Shown here in pieces: positions 1 through 8,405 of a stretch of 64,000 bases of DNA. The notes under the pieces were generated by a model that saw nothing but the letters and a program-made list of their open reading frames with translations, was not told the DNA's origin and searched no databases. Within the stretch, counting starts at the first letter, position 1, and each line of letters opens with the position of its first letter. The translations under genes and the position numbers were made by a program. The DNA comes from Ancylobacter sonchi (GTDB lineage Bacteria; Pseudomonadota; Alphaproteobacteria; Rhizobiales; Xanthobacteraceae), in contig NZ_JAHBGF010000036.1 in assembly GCF_018390695.1 (NCBI RefSeq), positions 620,001 to 684,000 of the forward strand. The letters run 5' to 3'.

Positions 1-510
1 GCGGCCGAACACGCCGATGGTCATGTCGAGGATCGCCGCCTGCCGCCCGTCGGCGAGGCGGGCGACGCCGCCGATCAGCTCGGCGCAGGAGGAAGAGAAG
101 CGGCTGCGCCAGTCGTCCGACATCAGCTGGATCTCGGCGCGGGCCTGCATCGGCTCGTCGTCGATCAGCGCGGTCGCCCGCACCTTGCCTTCGGTACCGA
201 ACAGCACCAGCGCGCCGCGCTCCGGCGCCGTCGCGGTGGCAAGGCCGAGCCGGGAGGCCAGGCGGATCAGCGGCAGGCCGGAAGTGCCGAGCGTACCCTT
301 GCCGGCCATGCGGGCCAGTTGCTCGAAGCGGGCGCGGCCCAGCGGCATCACATTGACGACGCGCGAGGACGGCAGGGCGAAGCGCATGCCGCCGAGGCGG
401 AACACCAGCACGCCGATCGTGGCCTCCTCGCGCGCCGGCAACGGGCCTTGCGCGCCGGCGATGGCGCGGGCGGGAGAGGCGAGCGGGGCGAGGGATTCGA
501 TCGGCGACAT
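1..510 (-). CDS. CheW-like domain protein, partial (C-terminus beyond the window)
   Basis: An open frame runs on the minus strand from an ATG at 510 to the window edge, giving the first 170 residues without a stop. Residues from about 30 read as a CheW-like fold: a segment ending FRLGGMRFALPSSRV, then NVMPLGRARFEQLARM, a loop with GLPLIRLASRLGL and a strand GALVLFGTEGKVRATALIDD. This is the usual beta-barrel pattern of CheW or the CheW domain of CheA, where a receptor-kinase coupling surface lies. The gene is next to and codirectional with chpT, with 129 bases between them, so it may belong to a cell-cycle or chemotaxis phosphorelay rather than a classic che operon. Without the C-terminus its length and full domain content are unknown. 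The family call is from sequence pattern only. Confidence 0.55.
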   Translation of the reverse strand, partial: MSPIESLAPLASPARAIAGAQGPLPAREEATIGVLVFRLGGMRFALPSSRVVNVMPLGRARFEQLARMAGKGTLGTSGLPLIRLASRLGLATATAPERGALVLFGTEGKVRATALIDDEPMQARAEIQLMSDDWRSRFSSSCAELIGGVARLADGRQAAILDMTIGVFGR

Positions 511-582
511 GACGGAACCGGCCACTCTTAGCGGAAGCGAAACTCCCTTTCGGGGGTATCGCCGAGTGTGCGCCGGTCAACG

Positions 583-597
583 TTAACGGCTTCTGAA
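583..597 (-). promoter_or_regulatory. Putative CtrA-binding box (TTAA-N7-TGAA)
   Basis: On the plus strand the bases read TTAA, seven bases, then TGAA, which matches the CtrA consensus TTAA-N7-TTAA at seven of eight positions. It lies 73 to 87 bases upstream of the ATG of the CheW-like gene at 510 and 43 bases beyond the end of chpT. Binding is an inference from the match and from the neighbouring chpT gene, whose product feeds phosphate to CtrA. Confidence 0.45.
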
Positions 598-639
598 GAT
601 CGCGGACCGAGGGTCAGCCCAGCCGCGCAGGGGCCGCGT

Positions 640-1275
640 TCAGGCCGCCACCGCCTCGATCAGCACCGCCTCGCCATCCATGGCGAAGGTGATGGCGACC
701 CCGACCTCGCGGGCGAGCAGGCCGGTATAATGCGGCTGGATGGCATGGGCGTCGACCTGCCCGTCCTCCGGCACCTGCCCGGCGAGCAGGGTGGGCAGGT
801 GCGCGGGAATGCGCGCATGGCTTCCCTCGGTACGCAGCCGGAAGCCGTCATCGCTGCCGGCGACATGGATGCGCCCGCCGCGGGGAATGGTCGCGCCGGC
901 GACCAGCAGCAGGTTGAGCAGCAGCTTCACCCGGTTCTTCGGCAGCAGCGCGCGAGGCACCTGCCAGTCGAGGCTGGTGCGGTCGTCCTGGATGAAGCCG
1001 CGCGCGACGTTCTCGGCGTCGCCGGTGTCGATCTGCGCCCCCGCCGAGCCGGCGGCGCCGAAGGCCAGGCGGCAGAACTGCAGCCGGGCCGAGGCCTGGC
1101 GCGCGCTCTTGGCGATCAGCTCCAGCGCGAACTGCTTCATCGAGGGATCGTCCTCGTCCTCCAGCACCTCCAGCCCGTTGACGATGGCGCCCACCGGGCT
1201 GATCACGTCGTGGCACACGCGCGAGCACAGCAGCGCGGCGAGGTCGAGCTTGTCGAGGTCGATGGCGGTCGTCAT
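640..1275 (-). CDS. chpT: ChpT-type histidine phosphotransferase
   Basis: This 211-residue protein resembles ChpT, the dimeric phosphotransferase that passes phosphate from the CckA hybrid kinase to CtrA and CpdR in alphaproteobacterial cell-cycle control. The H-box lies near the N-terminus: CSRVCHDVISPVGAIVNG, with the candidate phospho-accepting histidine at residue 22, followed by a second helix and a degenerate ATPase-like fold containing KNRVKLLLNLLLVAG. ChpT proteins keep this histidine-kinase-like fold without ATP binding, and their length is about 200 to 225 residues. The start at 1275 (MTTAIDLDKL) was preferred because the upstream extension is low-complexity Arg/Gly/Pro sequence. 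The gene is divergent from eipA, with 320 bases between the two starts, and CtrA-like boxes lie on both sides. The cytoplasmic role is inferred from the family. Confidence 0.85.
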   Translation of the reverse strand: MTTAIDLDKLDLAALLCSRVCHDVISPVGAIVNGLEVLEDEDDPSMKQFALELIAKSARQASARLQFCRLAFGAAGSAGAQIDTGDAENVARGFIQDDRTSLDWQVPRALLPKNRVKLLLNLLLVAGATIPRGGRIHVAGSDDGFRLRTEGSHARIPAHLPTLLAGQVPEDGQVDAHAIQPHYTGLLAREVGVAITFAMDGEAVLIEAVAA

Positions 1276-1595
1276 CGCGGCTCCGTCACGGCAAGGCGAA
1301 AGGACAGGCCCGCCCGCGAATCGCAGGGCATGCGGCGCGAGCGGATCAGGAGGCGGTGATACACCGCACCCGCCGCCGCGCCAACCGCAAGCCGGCAACC
1401 GGGAGCCTCCAACCGCCATCCGGTGGCGTGCGCGACGGGTATGCGGCGATCACGAAGCGCCGGGCGGAAGCAGCTCTGCCTTCCTGTCGCCGCGCCGCGT
1501 GTTAATGATACGTTGGGATTCGCCCGTCCACCGTCTCCCGCGAGCCGCACGATCCACACATCAGACGTCAGCCCGTCGCCAATGTGAGACCGCCC
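1276..1595. other. Divergent intergenic region between chpT and eipA
   Basis: This 320-base spacer separates the divergent starts of chpT and eipA and should hold both promoters. Apart from the CtrA-like box at 1502-1516 with an adjoining GATTC site, no other motif was recognised. Open frames through it are low-complexity and look like shadows. Confidence 0.6.
1502..1521 (+). promoter_or_regulatory. Putative CtrA half-matched box with adjoining GANTC site
   Basis: The sequence reads TTAA, seven bases, TTGG (1502-1516), six of eight positions of the CtrA consensus. It is followed immediately by GATTC (1517-1521), a site of the GANTC type methylated by CcrM in these bacteria. It lies about 75 to 95 bases upstream of the eipA start and could control eipA, chpT or both. 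Brucella eipA is reported to be a CtrA target, which supports the reading, but nothing here proves binding. Confidence 0.4.
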
Positions 1596-2183
1596 ATGCC
1601 GACCTTGCGCGCCCTTCTCGCCTGCCTGTCGCTCCTGGTGCTGCCTGCCCTCGCCTCCCCGGCGGCGGCGCAATACCAGCAGCAGCCGCAACAGTCCGGC
1701 GGCACCTATTCCACCGACGAGCTGGTCTCACGCGGCCACGGCTTCTTCGGTGAGGTCTCGCGCGGCCTCGCCTTGTCGATCGAGAAGGCGGTCGGCCAGT
1801 GGGGCCAGCCCAATGGCTACATTCTCGGCCAGGAGGGCGGCGGCGCCTTCGTCGGCGGCCTGCGCTACGGCGAGGGCACGCTCTATACCCGCAACGCCGG
1901 CGACCTGAAGGTGTTCTGGCAGGGGCCCTCGCTCGGATGGGACTTCGGAGGCGACGGCGCCCGCACCATGATCCTGGTGTACAACCTCAATTCCATCAAC
2001 GACATCTTCCGGCGCTTCGGCGGCATTTCCGGCTCGGCCTATTTCGTCGCCGGCTTCGGCATGACCGCGCTGGCCAGCGACAATATGGTGGTGGTGCCGA
2101 TCCGCTCCGGCGTCGGCGTCCGCCTCGGCGCCAATATCGGCTATCTGAAGTTCACCCCCAACGCGACCTGGAATCCCTTCTGA
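1596..2183 (+). CDS. eipA: EipA family (DUF1134) secreted envelope protein
   Basis: The product is a 195-residue secreted protein of the DUF1134/EipA family, a small periplasmic beta-barrel needed for cell-envelope integrity in Brucella. A signal peptide covers about residues 1 to 26 (MPTLRALLACLSLLVLPALA, then an Ala-rich cleavage region). The mature part starts with a Gln-rich stretch, then the conserved body with GQWGQPNGYILGQEGGGAF, LRYGEGTLYT, WQGPSLGWDFGGDG and SGVGVRLGANIGYLKFT. The start at 1596 was chosen because it gives a clean signal peptide; a GTG at 1584 in the same frame is possible. It is divergent from chpT. A function in the envelope is known for the family; the exact role here is inferred. 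Confidence 0.85.
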   Translation: MPTLRALLACLSLLVLPALASPAAAQYQQQPQQSGGTYSTDELVSRGHGFFGEVSRGLALSIEKAVGQWGQPNGYILGQEGGGAFVGGLRYGEGTLYTRNAGDLKVFWQGPSLGWDFGGDGARTMILVYNLNSINDIFRRFGGISGSAYFVAGFGMTALASDNMVVVPIRSGVGVRLGANIGYLKFTPNATWNPF

Positions 2184-2484
2184 GCCGTCCGGCGCGCAGG
2201 CGCGATGACCCGGCGCATCCGCAAGAATTGACGGCCCGAGCCCCGGCCGGGAGGTTCCGCACGGCGGCATTCCCTCCTAGAGTGGCGTTTCCGGACCGGC
2301 GGCGTCGGGCGCCGGGGCGCATCGGTCCGCCGGGGCGGAGAGTGGCCGGATCGTCGGAAAACGTTCTGGTTTCAAGGGGCTGGAGCGTGGCCCCGACGCA
2401 AGGGTCTTTCAACGTTTGCGGAACATGCTCCAGTGTCGGCGCGGCTTGTGCGCCCTGGTACCGCGTAGAGGATGAGGTCGCCGC
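2184..2484. other. Intergenic stretch, no gene seen
   Basis: This 301-base spacer between two plus-strand genes contains no convincing open frame or RNA gene. It holds GC-rich inverted segments after the eipA stop that might end transcription, but none is followed by a T-run. It should carry the promoter of the coiled-coil gene downstream. The GAGGATGAGG just before that gene's ATG is a plausible ribosome binding site. Confidence 0.5.
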
Positions 2485-3768
2485 ATGATCGAAGCGGTCA
2501 TGTATGCCGCCATCGGCTTCCTGACGGCGACCCTGCTCGCCCTGCTGATCCTGCCGGCCGTGTGGCGGCGGGCGGTGAGGCTGACGCGCCGTCGCGTCGA
2601 GAACGCCATTCCGGTCACCCTCGCCGAGATCCAGGCCGACAAGGACCAGCTGCGCGCCGTGCACGCCGTCGAGATCCGCCGCCTCGAGCGCGAGGTCGAC
2701 CGGCTCTATGCCCGCACCGCCGGCCAGTGGGAGCAGCTCGTCGCGCAGGATGGCGAGTTGCTGGCCCGCGCCGGCGCGCTCGCCGATGTCACCGCCCGCC
2801 TCGAGGCGCTGCAGGCCCGCGAGAGCGAGCTCGCCGCCCATGACAGCCGGCTCGCCGCCGATCTGTCCGAGCGCGCGGCGCAGCTGGACGAGACCCGCGC
2901 GGTGCTCGACACCACGCAGACCGCGCTCGCCGCCACCCGCCGGACGCTCGACGACACCGCCTCCCGCGCCGGCGGCCTCGAAGTCGACAACACCGCGCTC
3001 ACCGAACTGCGCGAGACGCTGAAGGGCCGGGTCGCCGATCTCGACCGCCATCTCGCCACCACCTCCACCCATCTCGCCGAGGACCGCATGCGGCTGCGCG
3101 ACAGCGAGGAGGCGCTCGCCGCCGAGCGCGCGCGCGCGGCCGACCTCGCCATCCGCCTCGCGGCGCTGCAAGGCGAGTTCGAGGCTGCCTCCGCGCGAGC
3201 CGAGGTGCAGTCCACCGACTTCGCCGCGCTGCGCATCGAGGCCGACAGCCTGTCGGACCGCACCCGCAAGGCCGAGGCGCGCCGCGACGAGGCGATCCGC
3301 GAGGCCGACCGCGCCACCGCGAGCGCCCGCGCCGCGCAGGAGCAGGCCGAGGCGGAGGCCCGGCAGTCCGGCGATATGGCGCGCATGCTGCGAGCGGAGA
3401 TGGACATGCTGGAGGGCGCGCTCGCCAAGGCGCGCGCCGAGCGCGGCGAGTTGCAGGCGCGGCTGGATACCCGCGTCGGTGCCACGGGTCCGGAAGGCGA
3501 CACGACGCAGGAGCACGACGCTGCCGCGCTGCGCGCCCGCATCGGCGAGATCGGCGCCGAAGTGGCCGCCATGGTGGCGGCGCTGGAAGGACCCGGCTCG
3601 CCGATCGAGGCCATTCTCGCCGCCAACCCGCCCACCAGCGGCGCACCGCTGCTCGCCGACCGCATCCGCGAATTGCAGCAGCAGGCCCGGCAGCAGCAGC
3701 CGCGGCAGCCGGGGGCGGCGCTCTCCCCGGTCACCCTGGTGCCGCCGGACCGCGCGGTAGCGGAATAG
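2485..3768 (+). CDS. Membrane-anchored long coiled-coil protein, function unknown
   Basis: The 427-residue product begins with one hydrophobic segment (residues about 5 to 27, YAAIGFLTATLLALLILPAV) followed by a basic RRAVRLTRRRV patch, suggesting a single anchor with the rest in the cytoplasm. Residues about 45 to 340 are almost entirely heptad-like and rich in Ala, Arg, Glu and Leu, with blocks such as LEREVDRLYAR and ETLKGRVADLDRHL, so a long parallel coiled coil is expected. The C-terminus is Gln/Pro-rich (QQQARQQQPRQPG). No enzyme motif is visible. Such proteins act as scaffolds or septum/envelope organisers, but no specific family was recognised and no function is assigned. It is monocistronic by position, with a strand switch after it. 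Confidence 0.8.
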   Translation: MIEAVMYAAIGFLTATLLALLILPAVWRRAVRLTRRRVENAIPVTLAEIQADKDQLRAVHAVEIRRLEREVDRLYARTAGQWEQLVAQDGELLARAGALADVTARLEALQARESELAAHDSRLAADLSERAAQLDETRAVLDTTQTALAATRRTLDDTASRAGGLEVDNTALTELRETLKGRVADLDRHLATTSTHLAEDRMRLRDSEEALAAERARAADLAIRLAALQGEFEAASARAEVQSTDFAALRIEADSLSDRTRKAEARRDEAIREADRATASARAAQEQAEAEARQSGDMARMLRAEMDMLEGALAKARAERGELQARLDTRVGATGPEGDTTQEHDAAALRARIGEIGAEVAAMVAALEGPGSPIEAILAANPPTSGAPLLADRIRELQQQARQQQPRQPGAALSPVTLVPPDRAVAE

Positions 3769-3787
3769 GGATACCCGGACAGCGGCC

Positions 3788-4729
3788 TCAGGCGACCGGC
3801 GTCAGCACCGCGCGGCCGCCGAAATGCGCCTGCAGATTGTCGATGACGAGACCGAGGGTCGCCTTTGCCGCCTCCGGCGCGCGGCCGGCGATATGCGGCG
3901 TCAGGATGATGTTGTCGAGCCCGATCAGCTCCGGCGGAATATCCGGCTCGCCTTCCACGACGTCGAGGGCCGCCCCGGCAACGCGACCCTGCCGGAGCGC
4001 CGCGATCAGCGCCTCAGTATCGACCACGCTGCCGCGGGCGATGTTGATGAGGAAGCCGTCCGGCCCGAGCGCATCGAGCACGCCCTCGTCCACGAGATGC
4101 CGCGTCGTGGCTCCGCCCGGCGTCGCCACGACCAGGAAATCCGACCACGCGGCCAGCTCCCGAACGGAAGGCAGGTAGAGCCAGTCCGAACCTTCCCGCG
4201 CCGTTCGGCTGTGATAGGCGACCGGCATGCCGAAGCCGGCAGAGCCGCGCCGGGCGATCTGCTCGCCGATCGTGCCGAGGCCGAGAATGCCCAGCTTCTT
4301 GCCGGAGATCGTCGGGCGGAGCTGGCGCGCCCCCGTCCAGCCGCCGCGTCGCACCGCCGCGTCGGCGCTCACCAGTCCCCGCGCCGCCGCCATCAGCAGC
4401 GCCATCGCGTGATCCGCGACGCAGGCCGCGTTGGTCCCCGGGCCATGGGTGACGACGATGCCGCGTTCACGGGCCGCCGCGAGGTCGATCCGCTCATAGC
4501 CGGCGCCAAGCGCGCAGATGATTTCAAGGTTCGGCAGCGCGGCGATGTCCCCCGCGCTGAGGCCGGTGGAACCATTGGTGAGCACCGCCCGCGCGTGCGG
4601 GGCCATCTCCCGGATATGGCGGGCCCGCGCGCGCAGGTCCGGCTCGACATCGACCTCAAAACCCGCCGCCTCCAGGCGAGACCTCCCCTCCTCGGCAATT
4701 TCGATGACGACGAGAAGCGGAATCGGCAT
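3788..4729 (-). CDS. D-isomer-specific 2-hydroxyacid dehydrogenase
   Basis: This 313-residue enzyme reduces or oxidises 2-oxo/2-hydroxy acids with NAD(P)H, probably glyoxylate or hydroxypyruvate, in the cytoplasm. The split catalytic domain is interrupted by a Rossmann domain with the dinucleotide motif GLGTIG (residues 150 to 155). All three catalytic residues are present: Arg232 in NIARGSVVD, Glu261 in EGEPDIP and His279 in TPHIAGR. A Leu/Ala-rich N-terminal half contains GAGYERIDL and NAACVADHAMALLM, typical of the family. The residue after the nucleotide-binding strand region (HSRT) hints at NADP preference, since Ser-Arg-Thr often binds the 2'-phosphate. AGGAGCCTGCC precedes the ATG. The exact substrate cannot be told from sequence. 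Confidence 0.88.
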   Translation of the reverse strand: MPIPLLVVIEIAEEGRSRLEAAGFEVDVEPDLRARARHIREMAPHARAVLTNGSTGLSAGDIAALPNLEIICALGAGYERIDLAAARERGIVVTHGPGTNAACVADHAMALLMAAARGLVSADAAVRRGGWTGARQLRPTISGKKLGILGLGTIGEQIARRGSAGFGMPVAYHSRTAREGSDWLYLPSVRELAAWSDFLVVATPGGATTRHLVDEGVLDALGPDGFLINIARGSVVDTEALIAALRQGRVAGAALDVVEGEPDIPPELIGLDNIILTPHIAGRAPEAAKATLGLVIDNLQAHFGGRAVLTPVA

Positions 4730-4932
4730 GGCAGGCTCCTGAGACGGCGAACGGCAACGCTAGCGGCACTCTCGCACCGAACGCCGTGGACGAGCCATGC
4801 GAAATCGTCATGGCCGCTGCCGGGGTCTGCCCGCCGATTTTCGCTTGTTCGTCGCCGCGCACGGCCGGCAGCCGTCCGACGCCGGCGCTCGCGCCTCATG
4901 ACACGACGCCGGACACAGGCTGGGAGCGTCGC

Positions 4933-5421
4933 TCAACCCAGCTTGCAACCCTTGATGATCTTTGCAATCGCGGCCTTCGATCCGCGCACGTTGAACGTGG
5001 TCTCGTGGTAGTTCTTGCCAAGCAAGGTCACGACCACCGCGACGGATGACCTGGCATCCCTGATCTTCTCGAAGAGACCGATCTCGGCATCCGCGATAAC
5101 GAGGAGCTTGTCATCGACCGCATCGACGGTTCCATCCAGTTCGATGATCTCCCCCTTGTCGATCCGCGCACGCAATTTAGGGCCGACGACGTTCATGCCC
5201 CTCAGAGTGTCCTCATCCAGAACCTTCTCCGGGGTCGTGAAGACGATCTCGGTCGTATCCCCCTTGCAGCGCAGGCCAAGGCCATAGCGCCCCGACAGCG
5301 TCAGAGCGACGTGCATGGGCTCGTCATCGAACGCGCCGCCCTGACTTTGAGCGATCCACTGCGCCCTCGCGGCATTCAGCGATGCCACAACGAGGAATGC
5401 CGTCAAAAACAATCTGAACAT
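4933..5421 (-). CDS. Secreted protein of unknown function
   Basis: The 162-residue product starts with a clear signal peptide, MFRLFLTAFLVVASLNAARA, and cleavage is expected after AARA. The mature part has about 140 residues, with two cysteines (in GLRCKGDT and IKGCKLG) that might form a disulfide between the central sheet and the C-terminus. Strands such as MHVALTLSGRYGLGL and SVAVVVTLLGKNYHETTFNV point to a beta-rich fold. An upstream ATG at 5457 would add 12 residues before the signal peptide and is less likely. No family was recognised; the context between a dehydrogenase and thiE gives no help. A periplasmic location is inferred. Confidence 0.65.
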   Translation of the reverse strand: MFRLFLTAFLVVASLNAARAQWIAQSQGGAFDDEPMHVALTLSGRYGLGLRCKGDTTEIVFTTPEKVLDEDTLRGMNVVGPKLRARIDKGEIIELDGTVDAVDDKLLVIADAEIGLFEKIRDARSSVAVVVTLLGKNYHETTFNVRGSKAAIAKIIKGCKLG

Positions 5422-5591
5422 GAGCGCCCCCATCTTTGGGGCACTGTAATACCGCAACGAAAGAAGGTGAACCGGCGCTACGCATCAACCGGAGGATGAG
5501 CGACGACGCGACGGATCGCCGGATACGGCGCCCCCGCACCGCTCAGCTGCCGCCCCGCCTGCCGGATCAGTCTACCGGAACGACCCGCCCC

Positions 5592-6197
5592 TCACACGAA
5601 TTCGCGCGTCAGCTCCACATAGGCCCGCGCCCGGGCTTCCGGGTGTTCGTTGAGCAGCACGTCGGTCACCACCGAGATGGCGTCGGCGCCGGCATCGAGC
5701 ACGCCGCGGGCGCGGTCGAGATTGATGCCGCCGATCCCCACCAGCGGCAGATCGCCCACCAGCTTCTTCCAGCCGCGCACGCGCTCCAGCCCCTGCGGCT
5801 CCCACTTCATCTTCTTGAGGATGGTCGGGTAGACCGGCCCCAGCGCCACATAGTCCGGCTTCACCGCCAGCGCGGTGTCGAGCTCGCTCTCGTCATGCGT
5901 GCTGACCCCGAGCCGCAGCCCGGCGCGGCGGATCGCCGGCAGGTCCGCCTCGGCAAGGTCCTCCTGGCCGAGATGGATGAAATCGCAGCCGAGATCGATG
6001 GCCAGCTGCCAGTAGTCGTTGACGATCAGCTGCGCGCCGTAGCGCGTGCACACCGCCTTGGCCTCGGCGATCTCGCGCCGGAGCTCGTCCGCCTCCATGT
6101 CCTTGGCGCGCAGCTGCACCAGCTTCACGCCCTGCGGCAGCAGCCGGGGCAGCCAGCTGGCGCGGTCGACGATGAGGTAGAACGGGTCGAGCTTCAT
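5592..6197 (-). CDS. thiE: Thiamine phosphate synthase
   Basis: ThiE joins the thiazole phosphate and the pyrimidine HMP pyrophosphate to give thiamine phosphate. The 201-residue TIM-barrel has the family marks: VKLVQLRAKD near residue 28, the region GAQLIVNDYW, the HLGQEDL motif, ALGPVYPT and the phosphate-binding VGIGGINLDRA. Two Lys residues follow the YPT loop (TILKKMKWEP), in line with the Rhizobiales form of the enzyme. The start at 6197 follows AAGAAAGACGCCAA, a better ribosome site than that of the ATG at 6221, which would add eight residues. It is the last gene of the thiO-S-G-E group and is separated from thiG by 123 bases, so it could share the riboswitch-controlled transcript. Confidence 0.9.
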   Translation of the reverse strand: MKLDPFYLIVDRASWLPRLLPQGVKLVQLRAKDMEADELRREIAEAKAVCTRYGAQLIVNDYWQLAIDLGCDFIHLGQEDLAEADLPAIRRAGLRLGVSTHDESELDTALAVKPDYVALGPVYPTILKKMKWEPQGLERVRGWKKLVGDLPLVGIGGINLDRARGVLDAGADAISVVTDVLLNEHPEARARAYVELTREFV

Positions 6198-6320
6198 TTG
6201 GCGTCTTTCTTGGTTTTCCATGCGCCGGGGGCGGCGGTGCCGTCCCTCGGGCCTTGGTCGCTCCGACGGCTGGCGCCGGTGGCGGCGCCGGGTCGTGGCG
6301 CCATCGCCGATCCCGTCGTT

Positions 6321-7130
6321 CTAGCCGAAATGCGCCTGTCCCATCACCGGGGTCGAGGGAGCCGCCATGTCGCGCGCCTCCATCGGGTCGGCACGGAAAC
6401 CCTCGCGGCCGGCCTCGATGGCGAGCGCGAAGGCGCGGGCCATCTTCACCGGGTCGCCGGCCTTGGCGACGGCGGTGTTGAGCAGCACCGCGTCATAGCC
6501 CAGTTCCATCGCCGCCGCCGCATGCGAGGGCACGCCGACGCCGGCATCGACCACCAGCGGGATGCGCGGGAAGTGCGCGCGCATCGAGCGCAGGCCGTAG
6601 GGGTTGTTCAGCCCGCGGCCGGAGCCGATCGGCGCCCCCCAGGGCATCAGCACCTCGCAGCCGGCGGCGATCAGCTTGTCGGCGACGATGAGGTCCTCGG
6701 TGGTGTAGGGGAACACCTGGAAGCCGTCGCGGACGAGGATCTTCGCCGCCTCGACGAGGCCGAACACGTCGGGTTGCAGCGTGTCGTCCTCGCCGATCAC
6801 CTCCAGCTTGATCCAGGGAGTGTCGAACAGTTCGCGTGCCATCTCGGCGGTGGTCACCGCCTCCTTCACCGTCTTGCAGCCGGCGGTGTTGGGCAGCACC
6901 TTCACCCCGAGGTCGCGGATCAGCTGCCAGAAGCTCTGGCCGGATTTGGCGACGCCGGATTCGCGGCGCAGCGACACGGTGACGATCTCCGCCGCCGAGG
7001 CGCGGATCGCCTCCGCGAGGATCGCCGGCGAGGGATATTGCGCGGTGCCGAGCAGCAGCCGCGAATTCACCTTGGTGCCGTAGAACTCCACCGGGTCGGC
7101 GGTGGCCGTGGTCGATGTCATGGCGTCCAT
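6321..7130 (-). CDS. thiG: Thiazole synthase
   Basis: ThiG makes the thiazole ring of thiamine from deoxyxylulose phosphate, dehydroglycine and the thiocarboxylate of ThiS. The 269-residue TIM-barrel shows [19 protein letters not shown] at the start, the Schiff-base lysine in [19 protein letters not shown], and the phosphate-binding loops [12 protein letters not shown] and [12 protein letters not shown]. The ATG at 7130 lies one base after the thiS stop, and the ribosome site GGAGG is formed by the Gln-Gly-Gly codons at the end of thiS, so translation of the two partners is coupled. The open frame extends to a GTG at 7196 inside thiS, which is less likely as a start. The oxygen-dependent pathway is implied by thiO upstream. 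Confidence 0.93.
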   Translation of the reverse strand: MDAMTSTTATADPVEFYGTKVNSRLLLGTAQYPSPAILAEAIRASAAEIVTVSLRRESGVAKSGQSFWQLIRDLGVKVLPNTAGCKTVKEAVTTAEMARELFDTPWIKLEVIGEDDTLQPDVFGLVEAAKILVRDGFQVFPYTTEDLIVADKLIAAGCEVLMPWGAPIGSGRGLNNPYGLRSMRAHFPRIPLVVDAGVGVPSHAAAAMELGYDAVLLNTAVAKAGDPVKMARAFALAIEAGREGFRADPMEARDMAAPSTPVMGQAHFG

Positions 7131-7131
7131 C

Positions 7132-7329
7132 TCAGCCTCCCTGCATGGGTGCGAGGATTTCCACCCGGTCGCCGTCGGCGATCGGGGTTGCGTCACGCTT
7201 CGCCTTGCGCACCATCGCCCCGTTCAGGGCGGTGGCGACGACGGCATCGGCATAGCCGAGCTCGGCGATGAGCCCGGCGAGCGTGGCGGCGCGGATCTCG
7301 GCCGCCTCACCATTCACGACGATCTTCAT
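7132..7329 (-). CDS. thiS: Sulfur carrier protein ThiS
   Basis: This 65-residue ubiquitin-like protein carries sulfur as a C-terminal thiocarboxylate for thiazole formation. It begins [14 protein letters not shown], a beta-hairpin typical of the beta-grasp fold, and ends with the required diglycine (MQGG). The middle [16 protein letters not shown] corresponds to the conserved VAVAVNGxxVPR region. Its ATG lies inside the last codons of thiO (a 23-base overlap) and its stop is one base before the thiG start, so the three genes are packed into one operon. Adenylation by ThiF or MoeB would be needed, and neither is in this window. Confidence 0.92.
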   Translation of the reverse strand: MKIVVNGEAAEIRAATLAGLIAELGYADAVVATALNGAMVRKAKRDATPIADGDRVEILAPMQGG

Positions 7330-8401
7330 CCATCACCTCCGGGAAATAGGTCCCGTCGAAAGCCAGCTCCGCCGCGCGGCGCGCGAGCGCCGGCGCCAGC
7401 AGGAAGCCATGGCGGTAAAAGCCGTTCACGCGGATGGTCCGCCCGTGCCGGCGGATGCGCGGCAGGTTGTCGGGGAAGGCCGGGCGCACATCGGCACCGA
7501 TCTCCACCACCTCCGCCTCGCCGAAGGCGGGGTGCAGCGCATAGACCGCCGAGAGCAGCTCCAGCAGCGAACGCCCGGTCACGCGCCCGCGCTCGTCATT
7601 CTCGATCGAGGTGGCGCCGATCATGAAATGCCCGTCGCCGCGCGGCACGATGTAGACGGGGATGCGCGGGTGCAGCATGCGCACCGGCCGCTTCAGTGAG
7701 ATCTCGGTGGAGTACAGCACCAGCATCTCGCCCTTCACCCCCCGGAGGTCGGGGAGCACGTCGCGGGCGGCGAGACCGCGGCAGTCCAGCACCACGTCGG
7801 CCTCATCGTCCAATGCGGCGGAGGCATCGGCCGCATCGTACACCTCACTGGTCACGTCAGACTGGTAGCGGAAGGTAACACCATACTCGTTGACCAGCCG
7901 CCCGGTGAGCGCGGCCAGCGCCTTGCGCGGCTCGAGATGCGCCTCGGTGGGGAAGAACAGGCCCTGCTCGAAACGCCCCGCGAGATCGGGTTCCAGCGCG
8001 CCGAGACGAGCGCCGTCGATCCACTCATAGCCTTCGGTACGGCGGGAAAACCGTTTGAGATCAGGTAGATCGCGCGCCTGCGCGAGGACGAGGCTGCCCT
8101 CGGCCGGCACGTCCGGCACCTCGCGGCGCCAATAGTCGAGCGACTCGAAGCCCAGCTCCGCGACCAGCGGCTCGGCGCTCTCGCGCTCGCACCACGGCGC
8201 CAGCATGCCGCCGGCGAACCAGGAGCAGCCTTGCCCCGATCCGGATTTCCGTTCCAGAACAGTGACTTGCGCCCCTCGCTGCGCAAAGGCGTGCGCACAG
8301 GTCAGGCCCGCCACGCCGGCGCCGACAATGGTGACGCGCATCGCATTGGCGGCTCGCGCCGTCGCCGTTTCGTCATGATCGAGGATGATCGGATCGCTCA
8401 T
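7307..8401 (-). CDS. thiO: Glycine oxidase
   Basis: ThiO is an FAD-dependent oxidase that makes dehydroglycine from glycine for thiazole synthesis. The 364-residue protein starts MSDPIILDHDE and then has the FAD-binding dinucleotide motif VGAGVAGLTCAHAFA, followed by QVTVLERK. Further family marks are SWFAGGMLAPWCE, HLEPRKALAALTGRLV, DCRGLAARDVLPDLRGVKGEM and the C-terminal NGFYRHGFLLAPALA, which closes the active site. The start at 8401 follows GGAGGCTGC directly; the longer frame upstream is the riboswitch read as protein. As first gene of the operon it determines that the thiamine route here uses the oxygen-dependent branch rather than ThiH. Confidence 0.92.
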   Translation of the reverse strand: MSDPIILDHDETATARAANAMRVTIVGAGVAGLTCAHAFAQRGAQVTVLERKSGSGQGCSWFAGGMLAPWCERESAEPLVAELGFESLDYWRREVPDVPAEGSLVLAQARDLPDLKRFSRRTEGYEWIDGARLGALEPDLAGRFEQGLFFPTEAHLEPRKALAALTGRLVNEYGVTFRYQSDVTSEVYDAADASAALDDEADVVLDCRGLAARDVLPDLRGVKGEMLVLYSTEISLKRPVRMLHPRIPVYIVPRGDGHFMIGATSIENDERGRVTGRSLLELLSAVYALHPAFGEAEVVEIGADVRPAFPDNLPRIRRHGRTIRVNGFYRHGFLLAPALARRAAELAFDGTYFPEVMDEDRREW

Positions 8402-8405
8402 GCAG

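Noticed and set aside
17-586. Long plus-strand frame at the left edge
   Set aside because: It is antisense to the CheW-like gene; its protein is Arg/Ser/Pro-rich low-complexity text, as expected for a shadow in GC-rich DNA.
2152-3516. 454-residue minus-strand frame
   Set aside because: It overlaps the coiled-coil gene and part of eipA in antisense; composition is Gly/Arg/Leu-rich without any motif.
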